A DNA stretch of 64,000 bases from Sanderia malayensis (GCA_013076295.1 RQOL01000876.1:3782001-3846000), one strand, 5' to 3'; shown: positions 27,103 to 39,000, counted from the first letter of the stretch. Notes: a model not told the origin generated them from the sequence alone. Program-made: numbers and translations.

Positions 27103-28099
27103 TACGCAGATGGAATATAGTGAATTACTAAGGAAGGTTTTGTTAATTTGGTTCCTTTTTCTTAAAACAGATCAGCTTCATACTCGCATAATTTCAAATT
27201 TGTCACAACTCCTTCGTCCTCCATCTTTTAATTAGAAATTATGGTCAATGACTGATAGCAACAATTAAAAGCAGGCAACATTCTTTGGTCAGTGGATCAA
27301 ACCTAGACTCACTAGATCAAACCCTGCCACAATATGTCACGAAGCAATCATTTAATTTATTGAAGGAAGAATTATACTTGTGAAATACTTACTTTCTTCC
27401 AATCATCTTCATAAACGTGTTTACTTCTGTATAGTAGAAAAGATTCAGAATGGTTCCTTATTACTCCTATTTGTTGTTTTTGCATTTCATCATCATTTCG
27501 TGTTCTTCCGATCATAATACAACCATGAAAGCAATTAAGCTTGTGAGGCTATACACACAATGTAATTTTAGCCCCACATTATCAAGCAACAACAAAAATC
27601 AGCCATTTATACCCGCATTACTGGACTTACTCTTTCTTTCACACCAACAAATGCGAGTAAAAGTATAAAAATGATAAGTGTTCATTAATAATGCATTTCG
27701 AATGAATTTATCTTCTCCTGGTGTAAAAGATCATTATATTATTTTCGTTTACAGGTAAGGTCAGCAATATTACCATGGAGAGGAAAGGAAGGAGGGTAGG
27801 TAAAGCTTAAAAAGAAAGAGACAAAATAAGAAGTGTATTGGGTAGGACAGCACTGTGAACAATCAGGTTATTAAACTGCTCAAGAAATTTTCGGAACCAA
27901 AGATAGACAACTAAGACAATAAATTGTTCACATTCTTGATCGAACTATTTCAGTATAACAACGTCAGAAGGAGGCTACACTGAGATGCATACAAAACTCC
28001 TCAAAAAACAGTAGTTGTGTATGCACAGCTAAAGTCATTTGCTTTCGAATCACGTCAGCCTCACATAAACCTTTGGTTGTCTAGTAGAGGCACTAGGCC
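27103..28099. other. Intergenic upstream of STX16
   Basis: AT-rich sequence upstream of the STX16 start codon. Several short frames exist, none resembling a known protein. It ends at the target-site duplication of the hAT element. Confidence 0.5.
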
Positions 28100-28918
28100 C
28101 AGGGGCGCCGGAAGCACGGGGGCAGCGGAGCTAGCACTGTGCCCTTTTGAAAATGTCACTGTGTGTTACATATTCAATGGGGCATGTGCTACTTGGTCAA
28201 GATGTTAAAAAATTAAAATTTTAGAGAGGATGTGAAGGATAAATTAGCCTGCATTTCTGACCTTATCGATTTAGACGCATTAAAAAACGAACTCCAAGAG
28301 TTGCCCATACCATAAATCCTTGAATCCACGAATAATCTCCCAACTTCGAATAAACCCTCCCCTCGAATAAGCCCCCATCCTGATAACTATCTGCAAGGAT
28401 GTTGGGTCCATGTTTCTAAACATTGAAGTTTTTTAGGAAGGTATTGCAAATAACAGCAAGTTTAAACCAATAAATTCATTGATTGGCTGCATTGTATAGC
28501 TTTTATCTTGCGTAATATTGAACAATAATTAGGCTAAAATTTCGTTTTTGCGAGGATTTACGGTATATATTACTGTAGAGCTAAACAGCCGCTTTGTCGG
28601 AAAATTGCTGATCTTGTCGGAAAATAAATATCTTGTGTTTACGTTCAGCTCTAACTAATTTCCTTATCTTACATTCATGGTCTTGAAGAAATAAAAATGC
28701 TCATTAAATTTTTGTCGGAAAATCTGAATTTCTCCCCCCCCCCTATAAAATTTCCTATCTACGCCATTGGCAACTATACAATTTTGTACCACTTTCATCA
28801 GCAACAGCAGAACGTACATTTAGAATACGATGCGTCAAAAAAAGAAATCGTTTTGAAAATGTGCCCTTTTTGAGAACCTCCCCCGCCGCGCCGCCTCAAA
28901 ATGCTTCCGGCGTCCCTG
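28100..28918. mobile_element. Non-autonomous hAT-type element with 8-bp target duplication
   Basis: Termini are CAGGGGCGCCGGAAGC and GCTTCCGGCGTCCCTG, inverted with one mismatch. More distant sub-terminal complementarity (GTGCCCTTTTGAAAATGT near 28139 against ATTTTCAAAACG-type sequence read inverted from 28850) extends the inverted ends. The identical 8-mer ACTAGGCC lies directly outside both ends (28092-28099 and 28919-28926). CAGGG termini plus an 8-bp duplication are the hallmark of hAT transposons. The 819-bp interior holds no transposase frame, so it would have been moved in trans. The perfect duplication suggests a fairly recent insertion. Confidence 0.88.
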
Positions 28919-30072
28919 ACTAGGCCATGGAAACAATGGTCTTGCAAGGACTCTAAGCTTACAAAAGACAATGGACTGGAGCAATTAGATAGACCATTAT
29001 GTTCGTCCTCGTTCATAGTTGATGGTTTGGTTCGTCTGTTATGAATCTGTCTTTGAGCAGTTCAAACCGCATAATGGTCGCCTTGCCCAAAGATGAAGTG
29101 GATGATACGCTTCATTGAAAGTGATTCATGAGACTTTCAGTCAATTCGAGCTAAAACAATCAGCAAACGCCACAGACCATGAAAAGCAGATACTGTTTAC
29201 AGGACGGTTTCTTCCAGACGTTCGTTCAACAGATAGAGTCTTTTGCAGCGATTTCTGTCACATTACAATAGCTGCGCTTCGAGCGAAGAAAAATCCAGAA
29301 TGGACGAAGCAGAGAAGGCAACGGTTTTTGCGTTATTCTCTTCAAATGAAAGCAGGTAGGTGTCATTATTGATAGACTTTTATTTGAGCATTGCTTAGAT
29401 GTTTTTTGCCATGCTTTGAAGATGCATTGGTAATAGAAATATTGATTATGGAAAATGGAAAGAGTTTCACGTTGCAGCTATGGTTGGCAGTGGGTGGTAA
29501 ATATCTTTAATTTGTCATATCAGATGCAAGTGGGTGTTGTATTGTAATTTTTTTGCGAAAATGTTTGTTTGAATGTAACCCACTCATTTTTGTTTGATGC
29601 ACACGGTAAAAGTGTGCGTGAAATCAGAAACATGCGATCAAACTAACACAGCGTGAAGTTGAAACGCGCGAGGACGAACGAGGATGAAGACGTTTCTACG
29701 ACGTGGATTTATTTTCATTTCTTCACATTTGAATAAATTTATTTCAATAACGTTCATTATTTAATTTCAATAACCGTTTATTCTTCAATCAACAAAAGGC
29801 CAAATAATACAAAAGGACAGGAAGAAACACATTTTCTAGACAATAAAATGAAATGAAAGGCACCAGAATATCTTTATTCATACACATTCTGCTATTCCAC
29901 ACATTATGCATTGCACATTAAATTTTAAGTTTTCAGTAAAAACTAATGTGTTCCTTAAAAAAGGTTGCTAAAATAAGACCATCAACAGTTCAATATAAAA
30001 TGTTATAGTTGAAGATAGCATGTTCAATATACCATGTTATAGTCTTGCAAATAAAATAAACTGTAATGCAAT
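28919..30072. other. Intergenic, no convincing gene
   Basis: A short frame starting ATGGACGAAGCAGAGAAGGC at 29300 runs to a consensus-like donor (AGCAG/GTAGGT at about 29353) and could be a first coding exon, but no continuation is convincing. The right end carries the 3' flank of IMP4. Confidence 0.4.
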
Positions 30073-30954
30073 TCAACTGTCTGCATCTGCCAGCCGTTTT
30101 TTCTTGAATGCTGTATTCATGTAAGGTTTGAGTTTCCACTCAACATCCGCATCAAGTTGGTCAACTGTCCCCAGTTTGATTTCGTACAGCTTCATTTCAA
30201 AGCGCGGTCCAGCTTCTTGCAACTCAATGCCTTTGCCAGCGTCTTTCTTTGTGTACATATGATGACGAAATGATACAAAATCATCCTGATTAGCAAATGT
30301 TATGACTCTCTTGCTGTCATCTTTGGGAACTGGGAAAAGATACTTGAGGATGTTCATCACCCTTTGTCCAAGTTTTGTTTTGAGATTATGAAATATCAAA
30401 TGCGGATACACTTCTGAAAGTGTGCCAACATTAGGTATATCGTGCCTCATAATGCAGTTGGACAATGAAAAGTATGCAGTGGGTCCATGTGGTAGATGGC
30501 TTATGATAAGGCCATCAGGCTCTCCACGATGCTCATGCAAAATTATGAGATCAGTGACTTCATTTGCAGTGCAGGCACTAACAAGCTGCCCTATAACATA
30601 GTTTCCTCGATTAAGACGTTGGCTGTTGGGAAAGACAAGTTTCATCTCTTTGGCAAACTGCTTGAGTCTTGAACTAGGACTATGAGAAGTAGTTATCATA
30701 ATTTTTGGATCCTCCACGCCTGCCCATTTATACTCGTCATCTTCATGGGTTTCAAGCTTAGCATGAGCTTCGTCATCATATTGCATAAGCTGTCGAAGCT
30801 GTGCCTCATCTTTGCGTAGCTCTGTTGGAATAGGTTTTCCCTCTTCAAGAGCTCTTTTGAGGCTCTTCTTTTTTTCACTGATCGTCCTCTCTTGATCCTC
30901 CAAAGATTTTCTATACAAATACTCTTTTCTTAGTCTAGCTTGCCTTCGAAGCAT
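30073..30954 (-). CDS. IMP4: U3 snoRNP component IMP4 (Brix domain)
   Basis: One uninterrupted frame encodes the whole protein, which helps the U3 snoRNA process pre-18S rRNA in the nucleolus. I place the start at MLRRQARLRKEYLYRK (293 residues), because animal IMP4 begins there; an in-frame ATG seven codons upstream (30975) would add MLNVLRN. Visible landmarks are the basic N-terminal helix, ELRKDEAQLRQL, DDEYKWAGVEDPKIMITTS (start of the Brix domain), LVFPNSQRLNRGNYVIGQLV, LHEHRGEPDGLIISHLPHGP, YLFPVPKDDSKRVITFANQD and GPRFEMKLYEIKLGTVDQ. The length is close to the human 291. It is intronless here, unlike most neighbours; a 5' UTR intron remains possible. Confidence 0.96.
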   Translation of the reverse strand: MLRRQARLRKEYLYRKSLEDQERTISEKKKSLKRALEEGKPIPTELRKDEAQLRQLMQYDDEAHAKLETHEDDEYKWAGVEDPKIMITTSHSPSSRLKQFAKEMKLVFPNSQRLNRGNYVIGQLVSACTANEVTDLIILHEHRGEPDGLIISHLPHGPTAYFSLSNCIMRHDIPNVGTLSEVYPHLIFHNLKTKLGQRVMNILKYLFPVPKDDSKRVITFANQDDFVSFRHHMYTKKDAGKGIELQEAGPRFEMKLYEIKLGTVDQLDADVEWKLKPYMNTAFKKKRLADADS

Positions 30955-31370
30955 GTTTCTCAAAACATTCAACAATCAACAGCTTTCTGGTAATCTTTTT
31001 TGTTGTATCTACAACAAACAGTAGGATATCTTCAGGTATTTTAGTGTTTATCTGTCCTTTTCCTTCTTTCTTGCTGTTACACGTGGTTTTGACTAGGCCC
31101 AAAGTTAGACTGATTACATTGCGTCCCTGTGCTTTACTCGAATCTCACGCACGCCCAGAAAATCCTGACTTCAGATTTCAAATTGTTGATTTTATATTTA
31201 TTCCTCTTTTTTTGGTATTGTTTTGTTTTTATGGTGAAGTCACATCAACAAAGATTTTAATTTTATCTTTGATCTTTAAACTGAGCGCACAACTTCTCTT
31301 CATTTAAAATTGATTTGCTGAAATCTATTATTGCAGAAATATTACAGCATGTAATACGACGTCATACACT
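30955..31370. other. Intergenic upstream of IMP4
   Basis: Contains a diverged copy of the internal arm of the pogo-like MITE (GATTACATTGCGTCCCTGTG near 31113-31132) and leads into the telomeric-repeat array. No gene seen. Confidence 0.5.
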
Positions 31371-31992
31371 AACCCTAACCCTAACTGATACACCATACAC
31401 TGTCAATAGGATTACGTCATGCATACTCCTGCGCAGTAGTCTATATACGGCACTGCGCATACACACCCATCCTTACGGCTTCTAACCCTAACCCTAACCC
31501 TAATGCCATCCCTAACCCTAACCCTAACCGATACACCATACACTGTCAGTAGCATTACGCCATGTATACTCCTGCGCAGTAGTCTATATATGGCACTGCG
31601 CATACACACCCACCTTTAGGGCTTCTAACCCTAGCCCTAACCCTAACCGATGCACCATACACTGTCAGTAGCATTACGTCATGCATACTCCTGCGCAGTA
31701 GTCTATATACGGCACTGCGCATACACGCCCACCTTTACGTCTTCTAACCCTAACCCTAATGCCATCCCTAACCCTAGCCCTAACCAATACACCATACACT
31801 GCGAGTAGCATTACGTCATATATACTTCTGCGCAGTAGTCTATATACGGCACTGCGCATACACGCCCACTTTTACGGCTTCTAGCCCTAACCCTAATCCT
31901 AACCCTAACCGATACACCATACACTGTCAGTAGCATTACGTCATGCATACTCCTGCGCAGTAGTCTATATACGGCACTGCGCATACACGCCC
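31371..31992. repeat. Interstitial telomeric repeat array with interleaved 90-100 bp unit
   Basis: Five copies of a unit beginning CCGATACACCATACACTGTC and ending GGCACTGCGCATACACGCCC alternate with short runs of the telomeric hexamer CCCTAA (2-6 copies, some degenerate such as CCCTAG and CCCTAATCC). Start-to-start spacing is about 118-141 bp. Each unit contains CTGCGCAG and TGCGCA palindromic cores around TAGTCTATATACGG. Long minus-strand frames here (VRVRVR...) come from the repeat itself. It may mark a chromosome-end fusion, telomerase-mediated break repair or a subtelomeric satellite. Confidence 0.9.
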
Positions 31993-32869
31993 TCCCTCAA
32001 TACATCTAAATTACAAATTGATCAAAACATAAAGTAGATGGTCTCACCACGTTTTGAACCAGGGTTCTTGAGGTTTGTGTGCAGGTAAGTTACCGTTAGT
32101 CTACAGAAGCGCTTCCTGGCAGAAGAGAAAAGCACAAGGTCAAAGGAATCAAAGCACCAGACACAGTCATCCTTCACCCGTTGATATAAGTCATCCACCG
32201 TTAGGTTCTGCATACATGCGTCATGCCAAACTTGAAATTGGCCGGCACAGCAAATCATTCGGTTACACAATTTTTCTTATAAGAATGCTTAATTTTTGTT
32301 GAGCTTCAATATTCTTAATTTATTTTATTTTTTCTTATTTTCTATATATTTACACTTTCATCGGAATTTGGATGAGTGTATTTAAAACCATTGCCTGTGA
32401 AAAGCACACCAATTCAAAAATAAAAAACGCCTGCTAAAAATAATAGCTTCACAAGATTGTGAGCCTGGCAATATTCTAAAGTTTTCTTAAATTTCATGAA
32501 TCACAACAACATTTTGGCAAGTCTTTATTACTACGAGGCTTTGCGAACGGATACTGAAGGCGAAGAGAGATAGCTCGATATTTATTTATTTTAATTTAAT
32601 TAATATTTTGATTTTGATGAGATAATTTATTACAAATGGCACTCTCTGCAATACCACTATAAAATATTTATATGTTTGTCTATCGTTGTTATATTTTCAT
32701 TTATTTTTCTCTGCTGCTATTGTCATTATTTATCTGAGCATTATGCCGTTTATCGCTCCTGCCCTTCTCAGTATCGATGTATCGATGTAGATGTATGATT
32801 AGAGCATAGAAGAGATCTATACAATTTCAAACTAAACTTGTTGCTTTGAATTTAACTAGGAAGGGAAGT
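31993..32869. other. Upstream region of the SLC7 locus
   Basis: AT-rich DNA. A short minus-strand frame (32022-32270) contains no known motif. The last 100 bp should contain the promoter or 5' UTR of variable exon A; a possible acceptor (TTTAACTAG near 32858) lies 11 bp before its start codon. Confidence 0.45.
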
Positions 32870-33416
32870 ATGAGACGAGGAAAAGCTCTTGCACAAAATG
32901 AGATCGAGCTCAACGCACCGGATTACAATGATAACGAATTCACCAAGCCCTCAATCCCAACTACAGAGCACCATTATGTTCCAACAACAAGTGGTGAATT
33001 TAAAATGAAGAAAACCCTTGGTCTTCTTGAAGGCATTGCTCTAATTGTTGGAGTAATGATTGGCTCTGGAATCTTTTCATCACCGAGATCAGTTGCAAAG
33101 AATACTGGCTCCGTGGGTATGTCACTTGTTGTCTGGGTTGGCTCCGGCGTTATAGCTATCCTCGGAGCCTTATGCTTTGTGGAGCTTGGAACAATGATCA
33201 GGGAGTCGGGAGGAGAAAGGCAGTATCTTTCAAAAGCATTCGGCGAGTGGGCCGGGTTTATGTTTGCCTGGTCAACTATCATCGTTCTAAAGCCTTCCAG
33301 TTTGTCCGCAATTTGTATGGCTTGTGGTGAATACATTGTCGAAGCGATCCAGCCTGGCTGTGGCAAGTTGGCAGAGTCAGCCATTAAAGTTAAACTCATA
33401 GCTTCATTTCTCCTTG
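32870..33416 (+). CDS. SLC7 variable first exon A (TM1 to mid-TM4)
   Basis: Single exon of 182 codons plus one nucleotide, starting MRRGKALAQNEIELNAP. It encodes a cytosolic N-tail, TM1 with the unwound substrate-binding motif VMIGSGIFSSP, TM2, the conserved loop SGGERQYLSKAFGEWAGF, TM3 and the extracellular TM3-TM4 loop with the cysteine (IQPGCGKL) that in SLC7 light chains bonds to an SLC3 heavy chain. It stops inside TM4 at KLIASFLLG before a GTAAGT donor. No matching downstream exons follow before exon B. The phase-1 donor is compatible with the common exon acceptor at 39732 (intron of about 6.3 kb). I infer a mutually exclusive first exon; an independent truncated gene is the alternative. 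Confidence 0.85.
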
Positions 33417-35215
33417 GTAAGTTTCTATACTTTTTGTTCATTGACTGCAATAAGTACTTGTAGAAACTGAATATGATATGACGTATTGTGAGCATTTGCT
33501 GCAATTCAGGCACCTATACAATCTTCGCCAATGTGTGAGACAGTTATAGAGCGCCGCGCATCTTTTGACGCATACCGAGAAAAACCGAACCCCAATTCAA
33601 TGTTGAGGATGTTTGGAAAGGGTTTCTGGTTTTCTAGCACTCCCTGATACACCTGTCCATCAAAAATTTGTTTCTCATTGAAAAGTAATGAACATTTTTG
33701 GCTTTCTCAAGATCTTCTGTCATTGATTGTGGCCGCTGCTTTGCGCGATTCAAAAGAACATTCTAACTACAGTCTCCTCCTGGTTGTAGCAAGAGTTGTC
33801 TAATATGTAAGAGAGTAGCGAGATCTACAAGCAACAAACCATCATCCAACTTCATCTTACAAAACACCGAAGTATCTCAGCACAGCACCCAAAAACAGTC
33901 TAGTAGTAGTGTATTAACTATTATGGCTTCAAGTCCAAGAACTCTACCCATGGTCATCAGTTCTCTGTAGAATTTCTCACAAGGAATTGCTTTGATCCAC
34001 TATATATTTAAGTGTTGCTTTCCAAGTAGTATTCATGCCACAATGACAAAACATGACATTTTCTGTTCATAGATCTCAGATGATGAGGCATTTAAAAAAT
34101 ATGTCAAGCTTTTTAACAATTGTGGTAGCTATCCAGTCCAAGAGCGAGACCCGTGGTCTTCACTCTTTGCTAACTCTGAATTTCCATGCACAGTATAATT
34201 GAGCAGTTGTTTTTGCAGTCTATTATTGGTTCATCGACCCACCCTTAGCACATTGTTTACACGATTACATCAGAGACAAACTGGACCCTGTCCCTGTGAA
34301 GTGAACTGAAGCAAATTTTTTCTGCAATTTCCACACAGCCTACTCGCATTGTTCAATAATCGATTAAACGCCTAGCCGTGTTAAATTTTCCTACGCTTTA
34401 TAGGCGGGGGTGACTTTAATCAAGTGGGCGCTTAGTTGAAAGTGCGGGCGTTTATTACAACATTAATGAATGGACAAAAACATGTCATCAATTTGGTTCA
34501 GAAAGAGAAAAGATGATTTGGTTGTGTTTTGTCTTGAGCAGGTAACAATGGAAAATGATTGCTATTGTTGCGCACAAAGAATGTTGCAGGTGCAAAGAAA
34601 ATGTGCGAGCACATGAACATCATTGTAAATGAATTTGAAAGCAGGAAAACATTTGTTTTCAAGAAATTAGCTGAGAGTTTTTTGGTAATCACTGCTGGGA
34701 GGAGAGGTCGTTTTGTTGTTTATCATTTTGCAGCTGGAAAACGAAATGATAAAAGTCAGTATGCGAGAGGGGGCCAATGATATTATTGGAGGGGGCATTT
34801 ATTCGATGAAGCCCGTTTTTTTTCCGGGGGAGGGCGTTATCGAAGAATGGAGAATGAAATATACCCTCCATAAGGTTTTTCATTGATTAATGCATTTATT
34901 TAACAAATTTGGCTTTCAGCAGTTTTTCTGAAATAATCAATTGTTGTTAAATGATTTTCACTTTCTGCCAATACATGTTGTTGCTCTATTTATTTTCTGT
35001 CTGGAGCTGACATAAATGGTGCACAACAAGCTTGAGGCAAGGTTTCTCTGATGCCAGATGCCAAAACAATGTCTTTACTCAAAATTCTATTGTTTGTCAA
35101 GTCAGAGTCACATGCACGCGCATCCAGATCCATCCAAACCAAACGCAAGTTGATCATGGACGTTCATAGCTGTGCTGAAATATTGTTTACAAATTTATAA
35201 AGAAACTTCACGAAA
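33417..35215. other. Spacer between variable exons A and B
   Basis: No SLC7 TM5-TM12 sequence is visible in any frame. The stretch 34384-34860 has opposed G/C-rich blocks (GGCGGGGGTG, GGGGGCATTTATTCG, GGGGGAGGGCG) like those of the fold-back elements at 25663 and inside the hAT element. It must also hold the promoter of exon B if that exon is independently initiated. Confidence 0.5.
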
Positions 35216-35816
35216 ATGGACCGACACATTGAGTTGCACTCATTATTGGCTAATGAGCAGGGATTGGATGCCATTCCTGAACAAGACGAAGACAATGACA
35301 CTATTTCTCTCGAAGATAGTTCAAGGAACGGTGAACTTTCTTCAACCGGCCTAAGCTTACGGCCTAGGCATTATGCATCAAAGTTAAAGTTGAGAAAAGA
35401 GGTCGGATGTTTTGGTAGCATATCATTAGTCGTCGGTGTAATGATAGGAGCTGGAATCTATTCGTCTAATAAGAGCATTTACCAGAAAGCTGGCTCAGTC
35501 GGAATGAGTTTATTTGTATGGGCGGGTGCTGGAGTAATCGCAATGTTCAGTTCATTGTGTTATGCGGAGCTTGGCACCACTATCAGGAAATCAGGTGGCG
35601 AAAGGACATATCTATCCAGAGTATTCGGAGGTCTGGCTGGCTTTATGTACAGTTGGACAGCAACTCTTATATTAAAACCTTGTGGCCTGGCAGCTGTTGC
35701 AGTATCGCTGGCTGAGTATACACTTGAACCATTCCAACCTGGCTGTGAGATCCACACAGAATTAGGAAAGGGAGAATTACGACCAATTGCAAAATTAATT
35801 GCTGCACTGGCAATAG
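35216..35816 (+). CDS. SLC7 variable first exon B (TM1 to mid-TM4)
   Basis: 200 codons plus one nucleotide, starting MDRHIELHSLLANEQ, with an acidic N-tail longer than in the other three. The TM1 motif differs: VMIGAGIYSSN instead of GSGIF, a change right at the substrate carboxylate site. The conserved loop reads SGGERTYLSRVFGGLAGF, the heavy-chain cysteine lies in FQPGCEIHTE, and the exon ends AKLIAALAIG before GTGAGT. Same length range, end-point and splice phase as A, C and D; no partner exons before C. Splicing to 39733 would skip C and D over about 3.9 kb. Confidence 0.85.
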
Positions 35817-36979
35817 GTGAGTCTTGTGTTGCTGTGGCTTTCTCTGAAAATATTGCATTGAGAAGAAAGGTGATAATTTAATTGGCAACTGTTTTTGCAA
35901 CGAGAATGCATTTATTTTTATTATTTTGCCCCATTATACCCCCGTCTTTTTGGACTTGACGTGACTTGACATGAACATCACACACTTTTTTCTCCTCTTG
36001 TTGCGAGTTGAACAACGAAACAATAGAACGAGATTAACACTCTCTTATTGTCACGTGAATAAACATTTTCATCCATTCTGATTGGTCCATGATTTGTATA
36101 TTTTGCGATTAAAAAGAATTTGATCACATGCTCACACGAATCACATGATGACTGTGCCTATTTTATAACGTTTCAACACTTACTTTGGGACTACATTATT
36201 GCATTGAGTTGGAAGCAAAATCGTTCATATTCAACATATTTTAAGCTTTGTGTGAGCTTAACTGGGCTGACCTACATATACACCATCACCAGTGTCTTGT
36301 TGCAGCAGGGCTCACGCGGTCTCAACAACATAATTAACCACTTAGCTATCAAGGTTCAACTGTATTGTTGTGCATTCCGCTTCGAGAAGATTGTTTGACT
36401 CTTTGGGACTCTTTATTTCCGTAATTTTCATGAGGGGTTGTTGTGTTTTCATCGGGCTTTTTGTTGTTGTTTACATGTTCAAGATATGAGTAATCACACG
36501 TGCAAGCTTTTATTTATTCCGGAAGTAAAAATCTATATTTTATTTGCTTTCTTGATAGACAGGTATGAGTTGGCGGCATCTTGCAATTGATATTAGCCCC
36601 TCTGTGTGGCATGCGAAATACCGATTGGGTATTTTGGGTTGATGTTATGAGGGCTTTAGGGCTTGGGGCTGACTCGTCATCGAGGGCTGGGCACTAGGGC
36701 CGGGAATTTCGCAACGTTGTGCCGTCTGATTGATCTTTTGTCTTGTTTGAAAGTGGAATTGACAACTTGCCTTGCGGCTGACTGAGACGAGAGCAAAGCA
36801 TTTCGTTGAAATGACATGTGAATAGAGACGAGCGAGGACTGGTTTGATTTGCGCTTGTTTGAACCATCATCCAGTCAGAGCTCCGCGTTAATTCAGTTGG
36901 TCCCTTTGGCGTGCGAAAGGAAGTCATCTGAAACAGACATTTGGATTGCGTGTCACTTCGGTTGAATTCAGTCTCAGCA
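35817..36979. other. Spacer between variable exons B and C
   Basis: No transporter-like coding sequence; probably the promoter region of exon C. Nothing else recognised. Confidence 0.5.
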
Positions 36980-37544
36980 ATGCCTACGCGTTATTCATTC
37001 ACGGAGCCTCAACTGAAGCCCAACGATCAATTCAGCAGCACTGCTAACATAATCGGCGGAAGTACTGCCAGTTTGGACAGTGTAAAAGTTGCACCAGGAT
37101 GCATTCCTACGAACAAGATTCGAGCAACCGTCAAGAAACAAGTTGGCCTGCTCGATGGCATTGCTCTTGTTATCGGCACCATGATCGGATCTGGCATTTT
37201 CGCATCTGCATCGACAGTTGCCAATAGATCTGGATCAGTTGGTATGATGTTGATAACATGGACTGGCTGTGGCGTGTTGGCACTATTTGGTGCACTATCC
37301 TACGTTGAACTTGGCACAGCGATTCCTGTCTCTGGTGGTGAACACACGTATTTGAGAAAAGGATTTGGCCCCATGGTGGCGTTTATGTTTTCATGGGTGT
37401 CTGTTGTCGTTTTAAAGCCCTCTTCGATATCTGCGATCTGCTTGGCCTGCGGTAATTACATCTCAGAAGCATTTTTGGCAAATTTTGATTGCGACCCGGA
37501 TAGAAAGGAACACATTGCCAAAGTCATTGCCTCATTTGCCATTG
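36980..37544 (+). CDS. SLC7 variable first exon C (TM1 to mid-TM4)
   Basis: 188 codons plus one nucleotide, starting MPTRYSFTEPQLKPNDQ. TM1 has [11 protein letters not shown]; the TM2-TM3 loop reads SGGEHTYLRKGFGPMVAF, without the Arg/Gln pair of A. The TM3-TM4 loop keeps the cysteine (FLANFDCDPDRK), and the exon ends AKVIASFAIG before GTGAGT. It is closer to A in TM3 (VVVLKPSSISAICLACG against IIVLKPSSLSAICMACG) than to B or D. The donor is phase 1, and no TM5-TM12 exons lie between it and D. The intron to the common acceptor would be 2188 bp. Confidence 0.85.
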
Positions 37545-39000
37545 GTGAGTTTGTGTGCCATCCTATAACCCACCTGGTCAGTCCTATATTGTTCTGTTTA
37601 CATTAGCCCGTTAATCATGATTGGGGAGGTCTGTCCCAGACCAGACCTCAGAGTCTGACGCAATACAATCTTTTCTTCGCGCTTTTGTTTCCGCCGTATC
37701 AAAGTCTATTACGGCCACTGCAAATCGACACTGAATGTGATCCATATGATTCTTAAAGTTGCGTCATCTTTGTGGTCTATTCTATTAATCCTTGTGTTTT
37801 TCCAAGCGATGAATGAAGTGCAAACTCAGGGAGAAAATCCTTTGTTTTCATTTGCTCAGCTTTGCAGTCAGATCAATCATGTTTTGTTTCGTTTTAGTCT
37901 TTTTTTCCATTTTATGATTTTAGTCACTGTTAGTTCAGGGATCTTTGACTTGAAACCTGAAGAATCAAACAAAACTTCCGACCATTTTTTCCGATCGTAA
38001 TTATTATCAACAACAACTACAATGCCATTGATATAAACAACATTATCGTAGTCAGTTTTTGTTCATTCATAGTTTGGGTTTGACTTGCAATGTACAGGGT
38101 TAGGATTTCGCCTGACACTCTTGCTATTCATATAACTGCATATCGAATTTCCCCGTGATATTTCGCAATTGTCTTGTTGCTTGATTTGATTTGGAGCAAC
38201 CCAGGCATGGTGGCTTTTGGTATTGGAGAGCGGCATGTGGCCAGGCTGTTACCTTTGTCAATATTTGACAACGCCATATGATCTTTTGTTTATCAAATAC
38301 GTCCCTCTTATGAAAAGTCATTTCGCTGACATTGCGTGTTGCTGGCTTGAAGTTGACTCTCATGAAAGCCCTTCTGAGCCGTCTAGATACTTCCCACATG
38401 CATCTCAATGCATTGTTTTCTGTCGGCATTGGGATGCATGTCGAGTTGGAGCATTGCCCGAGCATTGTTTGACCCATTTCATGAAGTATCAGCGGGAAGA
38501 CAGGGAAAACATCAGGAGTTCATTAATGATTATTTTGATTTATTCAGATGCGAATGTAGACACGGGTTTTCTTGCAAACCTGTCACCTTTCCATCATTAA
38601 ATAACGGCTTAAAGTTGGCTTATGTTGATACACTTGAAGAATTCATTTTGATTTCCAAGCCCCTGATTAAATATGTTTTAACTGCAAGCACATGTATTGG
38701 TTTGGCTTTTACCAAAATCAAACTAATGAAATCAGAGTGCAATGTAACAGAACCAGATGATGCAACACGGCATATCATCTCCACTTTTGAGTTTCGTTGT
38801 CAGCCAATCATATCGAAGATTATCTACTACATCATCAATCGTCTTGCAATTTGATTGGACGAATCTGAGAGTAAACGAAATGGCTCATAAATGCAAGACC
38901 CTGCTTCATCTCTGTTTCACTTCACTTCAATTGTCCTTAGATTTGCAAGGGGAATATTCCAAAGTATAGAGGACTGAAAACTGCCAAGAGGATTGCAGAA
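37545..39000. other. Spacer between variable exons C and D
   Basis: Two overlapping frames (38217-38600 plus, 38124-38477 minus) occupy the same DNA and match no family I know. No SLC7 exon is visible. Upstream elements of exon D should lie near the right end. Confidence 0.5.

Noticed and set aside
29115..29372. 85-residue frame, and the alternative start at 29300 with a nearby donor
   Set aside because: No convincing second exon before the oppositely oriented IMP4 and no recognisable protein family.
31412..31859. Minus-strand frames of about 60 residues containing VRVRVR repeats
   Set aside because: They are translations of the telomeric and interleaved repeat array, recurring once per unit; no independent gene evidence.
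32022..32270. 82-residue minus-strand frame next to the telomeric array
   Set aside because: No recognisable motif or splice partners; may be remnant of an unknown repeat.
32870..37544. Reading SLC7 exons A-C as simple truncated pseudogenes
   Set aside because: All three lack stops and frameshifts, keep the motif residues and retain consensus phase-1 donors at the same position. Decay would not preserve this, though only transcript data can exclude it.
38124..38600. Opposing frames of 117 and 127 residues between SLC7 exons C and D
   Set aside because: They overlap on opposite strands and neither resembles a transporter exon or any known family.
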